From the NCBI RefSeq assembly GCF_003852895.1, contig NZ_QUSW01000002.1:62001-126000 (forward strand): a stretch of 64,000 nt of DNA. The letters run 5' to 3'. The translations under genes and the position numbers were made by a program. The DNA is from Rhizobacter terrae. GTDB taxonomy: Bacteria; Pseudomonadota; Gammaproteobacteria; Burkholderiales; Burkholderiaceae_C. Below, one piece after another: positions 30,067-37,893 of the stretch; position 1 is the stretch's first letter; each line of letters begins with the position of its first letter. The notes beneath the pieces are model-generated. The model made no database searches and was not told the origin of the DNA. It saw nothing but the letters and a program-made list of their open reading frames with translations.

Positions 30067-30389
30067 AGCAGATGGAAGTCACCATCATGGGCCAGAGCTA
30101 CATCCTCGGCTGCCCCGAAGGCGGCGAGCAGTCGCTGCTGGAGGCCGTGGGCAACGTGGACCGCGAGATGAGTGCGATACGCGATGCCGGCAAGGTGAAG
30201 GCGCGCGAACGCATCGCCGTGCTGGCGGCGCTGAACCTGGCGTATGCCCTGGCAGAACGCCCTCTTCCTGCACCGGCCGCACCTGCTTCGAGCAAGCGCG
30301 AAGCCTCTGCCGACGGCGCTAGCACGGACATCGACGCCTTGATCAAGCGCATCGATCAAACCCTGGGCGCCGATGGTCAATTGCTGTGA
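30063..30389 (+). CDS. zapA: Cell division protein ZapA
   Basis: FtsZ-bundling protein, 108 residues. N-terminal MEVTIMGQSYILGCPEGGEQSLLEAVGNVDREM matches the ZapA head domain, followed by the coiled-coil tail (AVLAALNLAYALAE). Translationally coupled to the ZapB-like gene and followed immediately by 6S RNA, the conserved zapA-ssrS order. Confidence 0.9.
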   Translation: MKQMEVTIMGQSYILGCPEGGEQSLLEAVGNVDREMSAIRDAGKVKARERIAVLAALNLAYALAERPLPAPAAPASSKREASADGASTDIDALIKRIDQTLGADGQLL

Positions 30390-30420
30390 TGCGCGCGCGG
30401 GCGGGGCGTAAAATCCATCT

Positions 30421-30596
30421 GGTCCGCCGCCCTCGCGTGAGTTTTTAATTTCCTTGAACCAATGCTCATTGAGCTCGGGCTAAGGAACAAACCCGGTGGG
30501 CGTGATCGTCTCGCGTCAGATGAACCCGAAGCCCGGTTGACCTGGCCCACCTGAACCCCCGGTTCAGGAATGCGGCTCACGGTTCGCGGTGGACAC
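30421..30596 (+). ncRNA. ssrS: 6S RNA (ssrS)
   Basis: Position directly after zapA is the classical ssrS site. The sequence folds as 6S does: a long closing stem pairs 30421-30440 with 30577-30596 (GGTCCGCC with GGTGGAC, then GCGTGA with TCACGG), enclosing an open central region of about 135 nt that includes CCTTGAACC. A -10-like TAAAAT at 30409-30414 places a start near 30421. 176 nt is within the normal range. It binds the sigma-70 holoenzyme and represses transcription in stationary phase in known cases. Confidence 0.85.
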
Positions 30597-30618
30597 CCTC
30601 ACTTCTTTGCGCACATCC

Positions 30619-31083
30619 ATGGCGTACTGGCTGATGAAGAGCGAGCCCGACGAGTGCTCGATCGATGACCTCGCACGCAGCCCCAATCAGACCGTTCCGT
30701 GGGTCGGCGTGCGCAACTACCAGGCCCGCAATTTCATGCGTGACCGGATGTTGGTCGGCGACGGCGTCTTGTTCTATCACTCGTCGTGCCCGGAGCCCGG
30801 CATCGCGGGCCTGGCCGAAGTGGCCAGCACCGCCTACCCGGACGCGACGCAGTTCGACAAGAAGAGCAAGTACTTCGACGAGGCCGCCAAGCGCGAGGAA
30901 CCGCGCTGGCAGCACGTGGACGTGAAACTTGTGCGAAAGACGCGCCTGCTGTCGCTGGCCGAGATGCGCAATGCGCCATCCTTGGAGTCGATGGTGGTGT
31001 TGAAGCGCGGCAACCGGCTGTCCATCACGCCGGTCACTCCCCAGGAGTGGCGCGCCGTGCTCGAAATTCTGGAACGCGAATGA
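30619..31083 (+). CDS. EVE domain protein
   Basis: 154 residues from ATG 30619, covering a complete EVE (PUA-like) domain: YWLMKSEPDECSIDDL at the start, WVGVRNYQARNFMRD, GDGVLFYHSSC and YPDATQFD. The fold is related to readers of modified bases, and bacterial members sit in many contexts; the ligand here is unknown. Starts 23 bases after the 6S RNA end and overlaps the TauE gene by 4 bases. Confidence 0.88.
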   Translation: MAYWLMKSEPDECSIDDLARSPNQTVPWVGVRNYQARNFMRDRMLVGDGVLFYHSSCPEPGIAGLAEVASTAYPDATQFDKKSKYFDEAAKREEPRWQHVDVKLVRKTRLLSLAEMRNAPSLESMVVLKRGNRLSITPVTPQEWRAVLEILERE

Positions 31084-31901
31084 TCCTCGGCCTCGACTGG
31101 CAACTGATCCTCGAACTGCTGGTACTGGGTTGTTTCACGGGCTTCATGGCGGGCCTGCTCGGCGTGGGCGGCGGCATGCTGCTCGTGCCCTTCCTCACCT
31201 TCATGCTCTCGCACCACGGCGTCGAGGGCGCGCTGGCGGTGAAGATGGCCATCGCCACCTCGATGGCGACCATCATGTTCACCTCGCTGTCGAGCATCCG
31301 CGCGCACCACGCTCGCGGCGCCATCCGCTGGGACCTGGTGCGCACGCTCGCGCCGGGCATCACGGTGATGGCGATCATCACCGGCGCCCTCATCTACCCC
31401 TTGATCCGCGGCGCGGCGCTGGCGCTGGTGTTCGCCCTCTTCGTGGGCTTCTCCGCCACGCAGATGCTGCGCAACAAGAAGACCCAGGCGCACCGACAGA
31501 TGCCGGGCACCGCCGGGCGGCTGGCTGCCGGCGGCGTCATCGGCACCATGTCCGGCCTGGTGGGCGCGGGCGGCGGGTTCATCTCCGTGCCCTTCATGAC
31601 CTGGTGCAACGTGCCCATGCACAACGCCGTGGCCACGAGTGCGGCCTTGGGCTTTCCCATCGCGGTGGCGAGCACCCTGGGCAACGTGATCGGCGGCTGG
31701 AACGTCACCAACCCCCTGGCCGGCGGCGTGGGCTACCTGTGGCTGCCGGCGCTCGCGGTGGTGTCCTCAGCCAGCGTGCTGATGGCCCCGCAAGGCGCCA
31801 AGGTGGCACACGGAATGGACATGGCGCAGCTCAAGCGGGTGTTCGCAGGAATGCTCTACTGTCTGGCCGGCTACATGCTGACCAAGGCCTTGACGGCCTG
31901 A
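31080..31901 (+). CDS. TauE/SafE-family membrane exporter
   Basis: 273 residues, about eight membrane helices. Two repeats carry the family glycine motifs: GLLGVGGGMLLVPFL (about residue 25) and GLVGAGGGFISVPFM (about 160). The family moves sulfite, sulfoacetate or other anions across the inner membrane; the substrate here is not deducible. Start at ATG 31080 overlaps the EVE stop. Confidence 0.85.
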   Translation: MILGLDWQLILELLVLGCFTGFMAGLLGVGGGMLLVPFLTFMLSHHGVEGALAVKMAIATSMATIMFTSLSSIRAHHARGAIRWDLVRTLAPGITVMAIITGALIYPLIRGAALALVFALFVGFSATQMLRNKKTQAHRQMPGTAGRLAAGGVIGTMSGLVGAGGGFISVPFMTWCNVPMHNAVATSAALGFPIAVASTLGNVIGGWNVTNPLAGGVGYLWLPALAVVSSASVLMAPQGAKVAHGMDMAQLKRVFAGMLYCLAGYMLTKALTA

Positions 31902-31903
31902 GA

Positions 31904-32947
31904 TCAGGCTGCGTCGAAGCGGATGCTGGCCAGCGTGACGTGGTTGCCACCGCGGCGCTGAGCCTCGCCCAGCGCTGAATCCGCCGCGTTCATCAGCTCT
32001 TCCTGCGTGTGTGCCGTGTGCGGAAAGCTCGCCACGCCCATGGACACGGTGAAGCCGAGATCACGCCCGTCCAGCACCACGATCTGCGTGGCGCACTGGC
32101 GGCGCAGGCCTTCCATGCGTGAATGTGCCGTGGCCAGGCCCACGCCTGAAAGCAGGATGGCGAAGTGGTCTTCGTCCAGGCGGCAGGACGCATCCATCGC
32201 CCGGGTGTTCCCGCGCAGCAGCCGGCCCAGCGCTTCCAGCACCCGGGTGCGGGCCGCATCGCCGAGGCTGCGCACGTTGTCAGGCAGCGGGTCCAGCGCA
32301 ATGGACACGAGCGCGAACTCGCGGTGCTCGCGCGATGACAGGTCCACCTCGCGGCGCAACTGGTCGTCGAAGTGCACCCGCTGGTACAGCCCGGTGATGT
32401 TGTCGCGCAGGGACTGGTCCTGCGTCTCGCGGCGCAGGGCCTCGGCGGCGATCTGCTGCTGCTCCAGCTGCTGCAGCGCCTTGGTGAGCTGCGCATCACG
32501 CTGGTGGAGCAGGGTGTTCTCGATCCACACGCAGCACATGTGCCGCGGCGGGCCGCCGTCGGCCGTGGGCAAGGCCACGCGGATCACGTTGAAGTCGCGG
32601 CGGATGCGATCACGCTCGATGCGGTGCTCGGTGCTGGTGGCCAGCGACTGGCCGAGCGCCGTCTGGTCGGCCGAGCGCAGATGGGCGGCCAGTTCGGCGC
32701 CGAGCAGGTCGGCGTCGGTGTGGCCCAGCAGTTGTTCGGGCGAACGGCCGTAGAGCGCGGCCATGCGCATGTTGACGTGGACGTAGCGGCCGGAGCCGAT
32801 TTCCTTGACCGCGAAAGGTGCTTCCAGACGCTCGACCACACTCAGCAGCACGGCGCCCAGCGAACCATCGGCCAGACCGTGGGCCGCGCGAAGCTCGCGC
32901 GCCCGGTCTGCCAGTTCGGCGGGCGTTGACTGCATGGTTTCGGTCAT
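31904..32947 (-). CDS. PAS-GGDEF protein with degenerate GGDEF motif
   Basis: 347 residues from ATG 32947 with AAGGAA upstream. PAS-like domain about 30-140 (APFAVKEIGSGRYVHVNMRMAALYGRSPEQLLGHTDADLLG), coiled coil about 145-170, then a GGDEF-fold domain (DNITGLYQRVHFDDQLRREV, then FTVSMGVASFP). The signature loop reads CRLDEDHFAILLSG: both glycines of GGDEF are replaced, so diguanylate cyclase activity is unlikely and a c-di-GMP-binding or structural role more likely. Convergent with the TauE gene, 2 bases between stops. Confidence 0.8.
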   Translation of the reverse strand: MTETMQSTPAELADRARELRAAHGLADGSLGAVLLSVVERLEAPFAVKEIGSGRYVHVNMRMAALYGRSPEQLLGHTDADLLGAELAAHLRSADQTALGQSLATSTEHRIERDRIRRDFNVIRVALPTADGGPPRHMCCVWIENTLLHQRDAQLTKALQQLEQQQIAAEALRRETQDQSLRDNITGLYQRVHFDDQLRREVDLSSREHREFALVSIALDPLPDNVRSLGDAARTRVLEALGRLLRGNTRAMDASCRLDEDHFAILLSGVGLATAHSRMEGLRRQCATQIVVLDGRDLGFTVSMGVASFPHTAHTQEELMNAADSALGEAQRRGGNHVTLASIRFDAA

Positions 32948-33159
32948 CTGCTTTTTTCCTTCTTCGGCGCACGCGGCGACGCACCGTGTCTGGGCGTCCA
33001 CTGTGTCCGAGGGGCGAGCGCTTTGCAAGCTTCACCCCGTGAGAAGCGACACGACCCCCCTAAATTGATCATATCGAACACAGGAATCAGCCTGCCCCGC
33101 GAAGTGAGAAGGACTGCACACATTTCCGAGGCCGTCGCATGGACGTCCACAGATGCGTG

Positions 33160-34422
33160 TCAGCCCACCAACACCTGCATGCTGTGCTCGTAACGAAGCG
33201 TGAGCTGGTCGAAGAGGGCCAGCAGCGTCTCGCTGGTCTCGGCCAGGGTGCGCGGCGTGTCACTCGCCCGCGGGCGGGTCACGGCGCGGTTCATGCCGGC
33301 CCAGACTTGCACGGCCTCGTCCAGCGACTCGCGGATCTCGCGGGTGGTCAGCGGTGCAGCATCAAGGTAGGCCAGGGCCTGCTCGAATTCCAGGCGTGCA
33401 CGTTCCGCTTCGGCGGAGGCCGCCGCGGCTTCCACGCCCTTGAGCAGCACGGACATCAGCGCATGCTTGGCCACACGCTGGGACAGCATGCGCTGGCGCC
33501 CCGCCACGTTGATGACGTGCAGCGTGGATGCCGCGCCCTGCGCCTCCAGCGCTGTCACCAGGCGGTCGGCCTGCAGCAGCATGCGGTCGGCCAGTGCATC
33601 GACCTCGGCCAGGCGAGCCGGGTCCACGCGCTCGTTCATGAGCGGCTTGAGCTGCGCCCACGGCGCCGCCACCGCATCGATGAGGTCGCCATACGTCGAC
33701 TTCGACAGGTTCTTGGCCAACGCGCCCAGGTTCGCATCCACCCGCGCGCAGGACTCGGGCATGGGCGTCGCATCGGCCGACATGCAGGCCAGCGCATACA
33801 GCTTCACCAGCCGCTGCGACAGCATGCGCAGCTGCCCGGCGCGGTTGACGGACTCCGCCATGCCCGCAGCCGCGATCACGTGCTGCGACACCTGCCCCAC
33901 ACGCTGGTTGGTGTGCATGGACGCGGCCCGCAGCACACGGAAGGCTTCTTCCTCCGACACCTGCCGCGCGCGCATGAGAATGCCCTTGGCGCGGTCCACC
34001 AGCTTGCGCTCCTCGAAACGGTGCGACACGTCGGCGAGCTTGGCCAGCAGCTCGCGCTCGTGGCTGTAGCGCGCCTGGGCCAGGTGGATCAGCGAACGCA
34101 GCCGCTGCGGCGAATAGCCGTTGACCACATAGCCATGCACGCCCACTTCAAGGGCACGCGCGAGCTTGTCGGCATCCGGATCGTTCGTGAACAAGAGCAC
34201 GGGCCGCGGTGCCGTGGCCTGCATCAGGGCGATGGCGTCGAAGAAGGCATCGTCGGGCGAGAGCTCATGGCAGATGAGCACGTCGGGCCCCAACTGCACC
34301 GCCTCTCGCACCAAGTTGCCGCGCTGCACTGCACCAAGCACGTGAATTCCTGCCCCTTCCAAGTCGCTTTGGAGATCCGCGACGGCGGGCGCGAAAGGGT
34401 CGAGGAGCAGGCAGGACGTCAT
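33160..34422 (-). CDS. ANTAR antiterminator with PilJ-type sensor, nitrate regulator
   Basis: 420 residues from ATG 34422. Residues about 1-118 form a receiver-like domain in which the phospho-acceptor Asp is His (PDVLICHELSP) and the conserved Lys is Asn (GYVVNGYS). Residues about 125-185 form an ANTAR RNA-binding domain (ERKLVDRAKGILMRARQVSEEEAFRVLRAASM). The rest holds two PilJ/NarX-type helical domains, each opening with a GQLRMLSQR or GRQRMLSQR motif, as in nitrate/nitrite sensors. It is therefore a NasT/NasR-like regulator probably sensing nitrate directly and acting on a nas leader RNA. Divergent from the NarK-type transporter gene. Confidence 0.8.
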   Translation of the reverse strand: MTSCLLLDPFAPAVADLQSDLEGAGIHVLGAVQRGNLVREAVQLGPDVLICHELSPDDAFFDAIALMQATAPRPVLLFTNDPDADKLARALEVGVHGYVVNGYSPQRLRSLIHLAQARYSHERELLAKLADVSHRFEERKLVDRAKGILMRARQVSEEEAFRVLRAASMHTNQRVGQVSQHVIAAAGMAESVNRAGQLRMLSQRLVKLYALACMSADATPMPESCARVDANLGALAKNLSKSTYGDLIDAVAAPWAQLKPLMNERVDPARLAEVDALADRMLLQADRLVTALEAQGAASTLHVINVAGRQRMLSQRVAKHALMSVLLKGVEAAAASAEAERARLEFEQALAYLDAAPLTTREIRESLDEAVQVWAGMNRAVTRPRASDTPRTLAETSETLLALFDQLTLRYEHSMQVLVG

Positions 34423-34504
34423 CGCGAAAACAGAGGATTTACGAGGGAAAACCAAGCGCAAACAGCACGTGCAAGGACCGCACCATAGCAGCCTTCAGTG
34501 CATG

Positions 34505-34521
34505 TTGGCACGGTGCTTGCG
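34505..34521 (+). promoter_or_regulatory. Sigma-54 promoter of the nitrate transporter gene
   Basis: TTGGCACGGTGCTTGCG: the -24 GG (34507-34508) and -12 GC (34519-34520) are exactly 12 bases apart and the whole fits TTGGCACG-N4-TTGC. Transcription would start near 34532, leaving a leader of about 128 nt before the transporter. The leader has several short hairpins (for example GGGTGT/GCACCC near 34534 and CCGGC/GCCGG near 34616) that could be ANTAR targets; I could not match the two-hexaloop ANTAR consensus. No clear NtrC site seen. Confidence 0.85.
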
Positions 34522-34659
34522 AAAGGAACCCACGGGTGTGACGACGCACCCAGGCTCCGTCCACGCACGGCGGGCCATGTCCGCAACGACCGCGGGCAGT
34601 CATGTGCCTCCTTCTCCGGCTTGATGTCGCCGGGGTGTCCCATGGAGACCATGATCCTC

Positions 34660-35928
34660 ATGTCGAATTTCAAGACTTTCATCAAGGCAGGCCACGGCCC
34701 CACGCTGTTCGCGTCCTTCCTGTACTTCGCGTTTTCTTGCTGCATCTGGGTGCTCAACGGTGCGATGGCGCCGTTCATCACCGAGACCTTCAAGCTCTCG
34801 CCCGCGCAAAAGGGCCTGATGCTGTCGGTGCCCATCATCGCGGGCGCACTGATGCGCTTCCCGCTGGGCGTGCTGGCTCAATACATCGGCCGCAAGAGCG
34901 CGACGCTGGTGGAGATGGGGCTCATCGCGGTGGCGATGATGTTCGGCTTCTTCTTCGTCAAGAGCTTCAACGACCTGCTCGCCATGGGCGTGCTGCTGGG
35001 CATCGCCGGCGCGAGCTTCGGCGTGGCGCTGTCGCTGGGCTCGGGCTGGTTCCCGCCGCAGTACAAGGGCCTGGCCATGGGCCTGGTGGGCGCGGGCAAC
35101 GTGGGCACGGCGGTGTCGGTGCTGGTGGCGCCGCCGCTGGCCAACTGGCTGGGCTGGCAAGCGGTGTACGGCGTCGCGGCCGTGGCCATCTTCATCCCGA
35201 TGCTGGTGATGATCGTGCTGGCCAAGGAGCCGCCGGATGTCGATGCGCACTCCAACTTCCGTGAGCACATCGCCTGCCTGTTCGAGAAGGACGGCTGGGC
35301 CTTCAGCCTGATCTACGGCGTGACCTTCGGCGGCTTCATCGGCCTGACCACATTCCTGCCCTCCTACTACTACGACCAGTTCGGCGTGAGCAAGGTGCAG
35401 GCGGGCCAGCTCACCATGCTCGCGGCCTTCATGGGCGCGGCAGTGCGCGTGGGCGGCGGCTGGATCTCCGACCGCTGGGGCGGCGTGAACACGCTCACGC
35501 TGGTGCTGTGCGTGGTCACGGCCTGCCTCACGCTCGTGGGCTTCACTTCGAGCTCGCTGGCACTGACGACCTTGCTGCTGATGATCTGCTTCGCCGCACT
35601 CGGCGCAGGCAACGGTGCCCTCTTCCAGCTCGTGCCCCTGCGCTGGCCGCTGACGACGGCAGTGGCCGGCTCGATGATCGGCGAGATCGGCGCGCTGGGC
35701 GGTGGCCTGGTGCCCAACGCGATGGGCCTGTCCAAGACCTACACCGGCACCTATGCCTGGGGCTTCGTGCTCTTCGCGGTGCTGGCGCTGACGATGCTCG
35801 GCGTGATGCGCGTAATGCAGATCCGCTGGACGCGCACCTGGGCCGAGAAGGGTGGACGCGCACGGCCGGGGGGCGGCGTGCCTGCCGGGTCGGTGGGCTT
35901 GTCGAAGGTCAACAAGGCCCGCGCCTGA
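34660..35928 (+). CDS. Nitrate/nitrite transporter, NarK/NrtP type (MFS)
   Basis: Major-facilitator nitrate transporter with twelve predicted helices, 422 residues from ATG 34660. Family signatures: GASFGVALSLGSGWFPPQYKGLAMGLVGAGNVGTA (about 115-150) and the second nitrate signature GAGNGALFQLVPLRWPL (about 310-326). The start is uncertain: ATG 34642, 34651 and 34660 are in frame and GGAGA at 34644 is closest to a proper distance from 34660. Likely takes up nitrate for the assimilatory reductase encoded 6 kb downstream. Confidence 0.88.
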   Translation: MSNFKTFIKAGHGPTLFASFLYFAFSCCIWVLNGAMAPFITETFKLSPAQKGLMLSVPIIAGALMRFPLGVLAQYIGRKSATLVEMGLIAVAMMFGFFFVKSFNDLLAMGVLLGIAGASFGVALSLGSGWFPPQYKGLAMGLVGAGNVGTAVSVLVAPPLANWLGWQAVYGVAAVAIFIPMLVMIVLAKEPPDVDAHSNFREHIACLFEKDGWAFSLIYGVTFGGFIGLTTFLPSYYYDQFGVSKVQAGQLTMLAAFMGAAVRVGGGWISDRWGGVNTLTLVLCVVTACLTLVGFTSSSLALTTLLLMICFAALGAGNGALFQLVPLRWPLTTAVAGSMIGEIGALGGGLVPNAMGLSKTYTGTYAWGFVLFAVLALTMLGVMRVMQIRWTRTWAEKGGRARPGGGVPAGSVGLSKVNKARA

Positions 35929-36005
35929 ACATGAACCGTCCGGCCCGCGCTCGCTGCATCGCTGTGTCTGGCCACCGCCTGCGCGTGGTGGCCGGCCAGC
36001 ATGCG

Positions 36006-37745
36006 TCAGCGCGGCAGGAACAACAGCCAGTAGATCAAGAGCGCGTTGAACAGCACCGAGATGCCCAGGCCGATCTTCCACAGCACGACCGGATCGCGCG
36101 CCACGAGCGGCGTGGCGCTGGGTGGAGCAATGGGGCGCGAGGCCCCTCGCTCCAGCGCGAGCACCATCTCCTCGGCGGTCTCGAAACGCTGCCGTGCATC
36201 CAGCGCAATGGCCTTGAGCACGACATGATCGAGCCAGATGGGCACGTCCGGACGCAGGCGCGAGGGCGGGCGCGGATCGCGCCGGTGCCGCGACTTCTGG
36301 TAAGGCTCGATCTCGCCGAAGGGCAGGCGGCCGGTGAGCCACTGGTACAGCGTCACGCCCAGGGCGTAGACGTCGCTGCCGGCGTCGGCGGGCACGTGCT
36401 CTTCGCCGGCCCACTGCTCGGGGTTCATGTAGCTGGGCGTGCCCGCGTGCAGGGTGCGCAGGGCCTTGGGCTCGCTGCCGGAAATGGCCACGCCCAGGTC
36501 AAGCACGCGCCACTGGCCATCATCACCGAGATGCAGGTTGCCGGGCTTGATGTCGCGGTGGATCACGCCGTGCCGATGCAGCCGTCCGAGTGCGCGGGCG
36601 ATGCTCAACCCGGCCTCCACCACATCGCTCACCTCGAAGCGCCGGTTCTCCTTGAGCAACTGCTCCAACGTGTGCCCGGCATGCCAGTCGAACACGGTGT
36701 AGAAGCTCGTCGGATTGCGCTGCTCGCGAACGCCGATGAAGGCCGCATCGCCATGCAGCCCCGAGCCCTGCGCGACGCGGCTGCCAAGCCACGCTTCGTG
36801 CGCCAGCATCGCACGCTCTTCGCGGTCGCTGGCTCGGGCTTCGTGCAAGGTCTTGATCGCCACGAGTTCGTGCGTGGCGCCGTCACGGGCCTGGTAGAGC
36901 CGATGAACGCCGTTGTCGGACACCTGCGCCGTGATGGTGTAGCCGTCGAGTTGATCGCCGACACGCAGCTTGCGCGTGGCCGGCAGCTGGCGCCCTTGCA
37001 TCAGCCCGTCTTCGAGCCGGGCCTGCGAGAGGCCACGCACCCGCAACACGAGCGCGGTGGCGTTGTCGCCGCTGCCCGCGGCAATCGCCGCCATCACGAT
37101 GGCCTGGCTCGCCGCCTGCGCGGTGTCGTCGCGCGCCAGCGCTGCAAGACGCGAGCGCTTGAGCGCGGCATGCACGCCGTCGGTGGTCAGCACGAACACG
37201 TCGCCGATCTGCAGCTCGCCTTGCAGGAATTCGATTCGCACCCGGTCGTCCAGGCCGACGGCGCGCGTGAGACGGCTGCGCTGGTCGGGGTGGTCGAAAC
37301 AATGGTCTTGCGTGAGCTGCACGCACTCGCCGTCGCCGCCGCGGATGAGCCAGGCGCGCGTGTCGCCGATGTGCGCGATGGTGAAGGCGTGGCCGCGCAG
37401 CACGATGGCGGTGAGCGTGGTCATGGCCGCGCCGCCGTCGGCGCCCTGCCCTTGCCGGCGCCGGTTGTGGTCCGCGAGCCAGGCGTTCTGCGCGCCGATC
37501 ACGCGGTCCAGCACCACGGTCGTGTCCCAGGTGTCGGGACAGGCGAAGTAGTCCTGCACGACGGTCATCACGGTGGTCTGCGCTGCTTCGAGGCCGCGGC
37601 CACCGGCGGAGACGCCGTCCGCGATCGCGGCAACGAGACCGCGCGCCTCATCGTGGGGCGCAGGCTGCACCGAAGCGGCGAAGTCCTCGTTCAGTTCTCG
37701 CGGCCCCTTCACGCTGAAGTGGCCGATGTCTACGTCGAAGCTCAT
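36006..37745 (-). CDS. Bifunctional PP2C phosphatase-Ser/Thr kinase
   Basis: 579 residues from ATG 37745. N-terminal PP2C domain about 1-245: NEDF, ADGVSAGG, HIGDTRAWL, LTTDGVHAAL and GSGDNATA hold the metal-binding Asp residues. Kinase domain about 270-530: K in VAIKTLHE, HRDIKPGN, then DLG in place of DFG, APE-like GTPSYMNPEQ. One C-terminal helix (about 550-575, LWKIGLGISVLFNALLIYWLLFL) anchors it in the membrane. It lies reversed between narK and nirB, an arrangement suggesting a phospho-switch on nitrate uptake or reduction. Target unknown. Confidence 0.88.
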   Translation of the reverse strand: MSFDVDIGHFSVKGPRELNEDFAASVQPAPHDEARGLVAAIADGVSAGGRGLEAAQTTVMTVVQDYFACPDTWDTTVVLDRVIGAQNAWLADHNRRRQGQGADGGAAMTTLTAIVLRGHAFTIAHIGDTRAWLIRGGDGECVQLTQDHCFDHPDQRSRLTRAVGLDDRVRIEFLQGELQIGDVFVLTTDGVHAALKRSRLAALARDDTAQAASQAIVMAAIAAGSGDNATALVLRVRGLSQARLEDGLMQGRQLPATRKLRVGDQLDGYTITAQVSDNGVHRLYQARDGATHELVAIKTLHEARASDREERAMLAHEAWLGSRVAQGSGLHGDAAFIGVREQRNPTSFYTVFDWHAGHTLEQLLKENRRFEVSDVVEAGLSIARALGRLHRHGVIHRDIKPGNLHLGDDGQWRVLDLGVAISGSEPKALRTLHAGTPSYMNPEQWAGEEHVPADAGSDVYALGVTLYQWLTGRLPFGEIEPYQKSRHRRDPRPPSRLRPDVPIWLDHVVLKAIALDARQRFETAEEMVLALERGASRPIAPPSATPLVARDPVVLWKIGLGISVLFNALLIYWLLFLPR

Positions 37746-37782
37746 AGGGTCCCGGGTCTCCCGGGGCCGATTCTGAGGCAAG

Positions 37783-37828
37783 ACGCACCGCCCAAAACGG
37801 TGCGTGGCCGAATCGGTGCAATGCACCG
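37783..37828. promoter_or_regulatory. Two palindromes upstream of the nirB promoter
   Basis: ACGCACCG-7 nt-CGGTGCGT (37783-37805) is a perfect 8-bp inverted repeat. CGGTGCA-A-TGCACCG (37814-37828) is a perfect 7-bp inverted repeat ending 3 bases before the sigma-54 promoter. Both use the GCACC/GGTGC half-site of NtrC boxes, but spacing is 9 or 3 bases instead of 5, so a different activator or repressor is possible. Confidence 0.5.
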
Positions 37829-37831
37829 GAA

Positions 37832-37848
37832 CTGGCACCAGCCTTGCT
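37832..37848 (+). promoter_or_regulatory. Sigma-54 promoter of the nirB operon
   Basis: CTGGCACCAGCCTTGCT has -24 GG (37834-37835) and -12 GC (37846-37847) with the required 12-base spacing. A start near 37859 gives a leader of about 35 nt before nirB, too short for a two-hairpin ANTAR element. Confidence 0.85.
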
Positions 37849-37893
37849 ATTTCCCTGCTGAGAAATTCGCCCTGCGTGGTTGAGGAGAGATTG

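Noticed and set aside
34321-34350. NtrC-like GCACC half-site upstream of the transporter sigma-54 promoter
   Set aside because: Partner half-site matches only 3 of 5 bases and it lies within coding sequence.
35970-35993. GGCCACC...GGTGGCC hairpin between the nitrate transporter and kinase genes as a terminator
   Set aside because: No T-run on either strand; may only be a chance GC stem.
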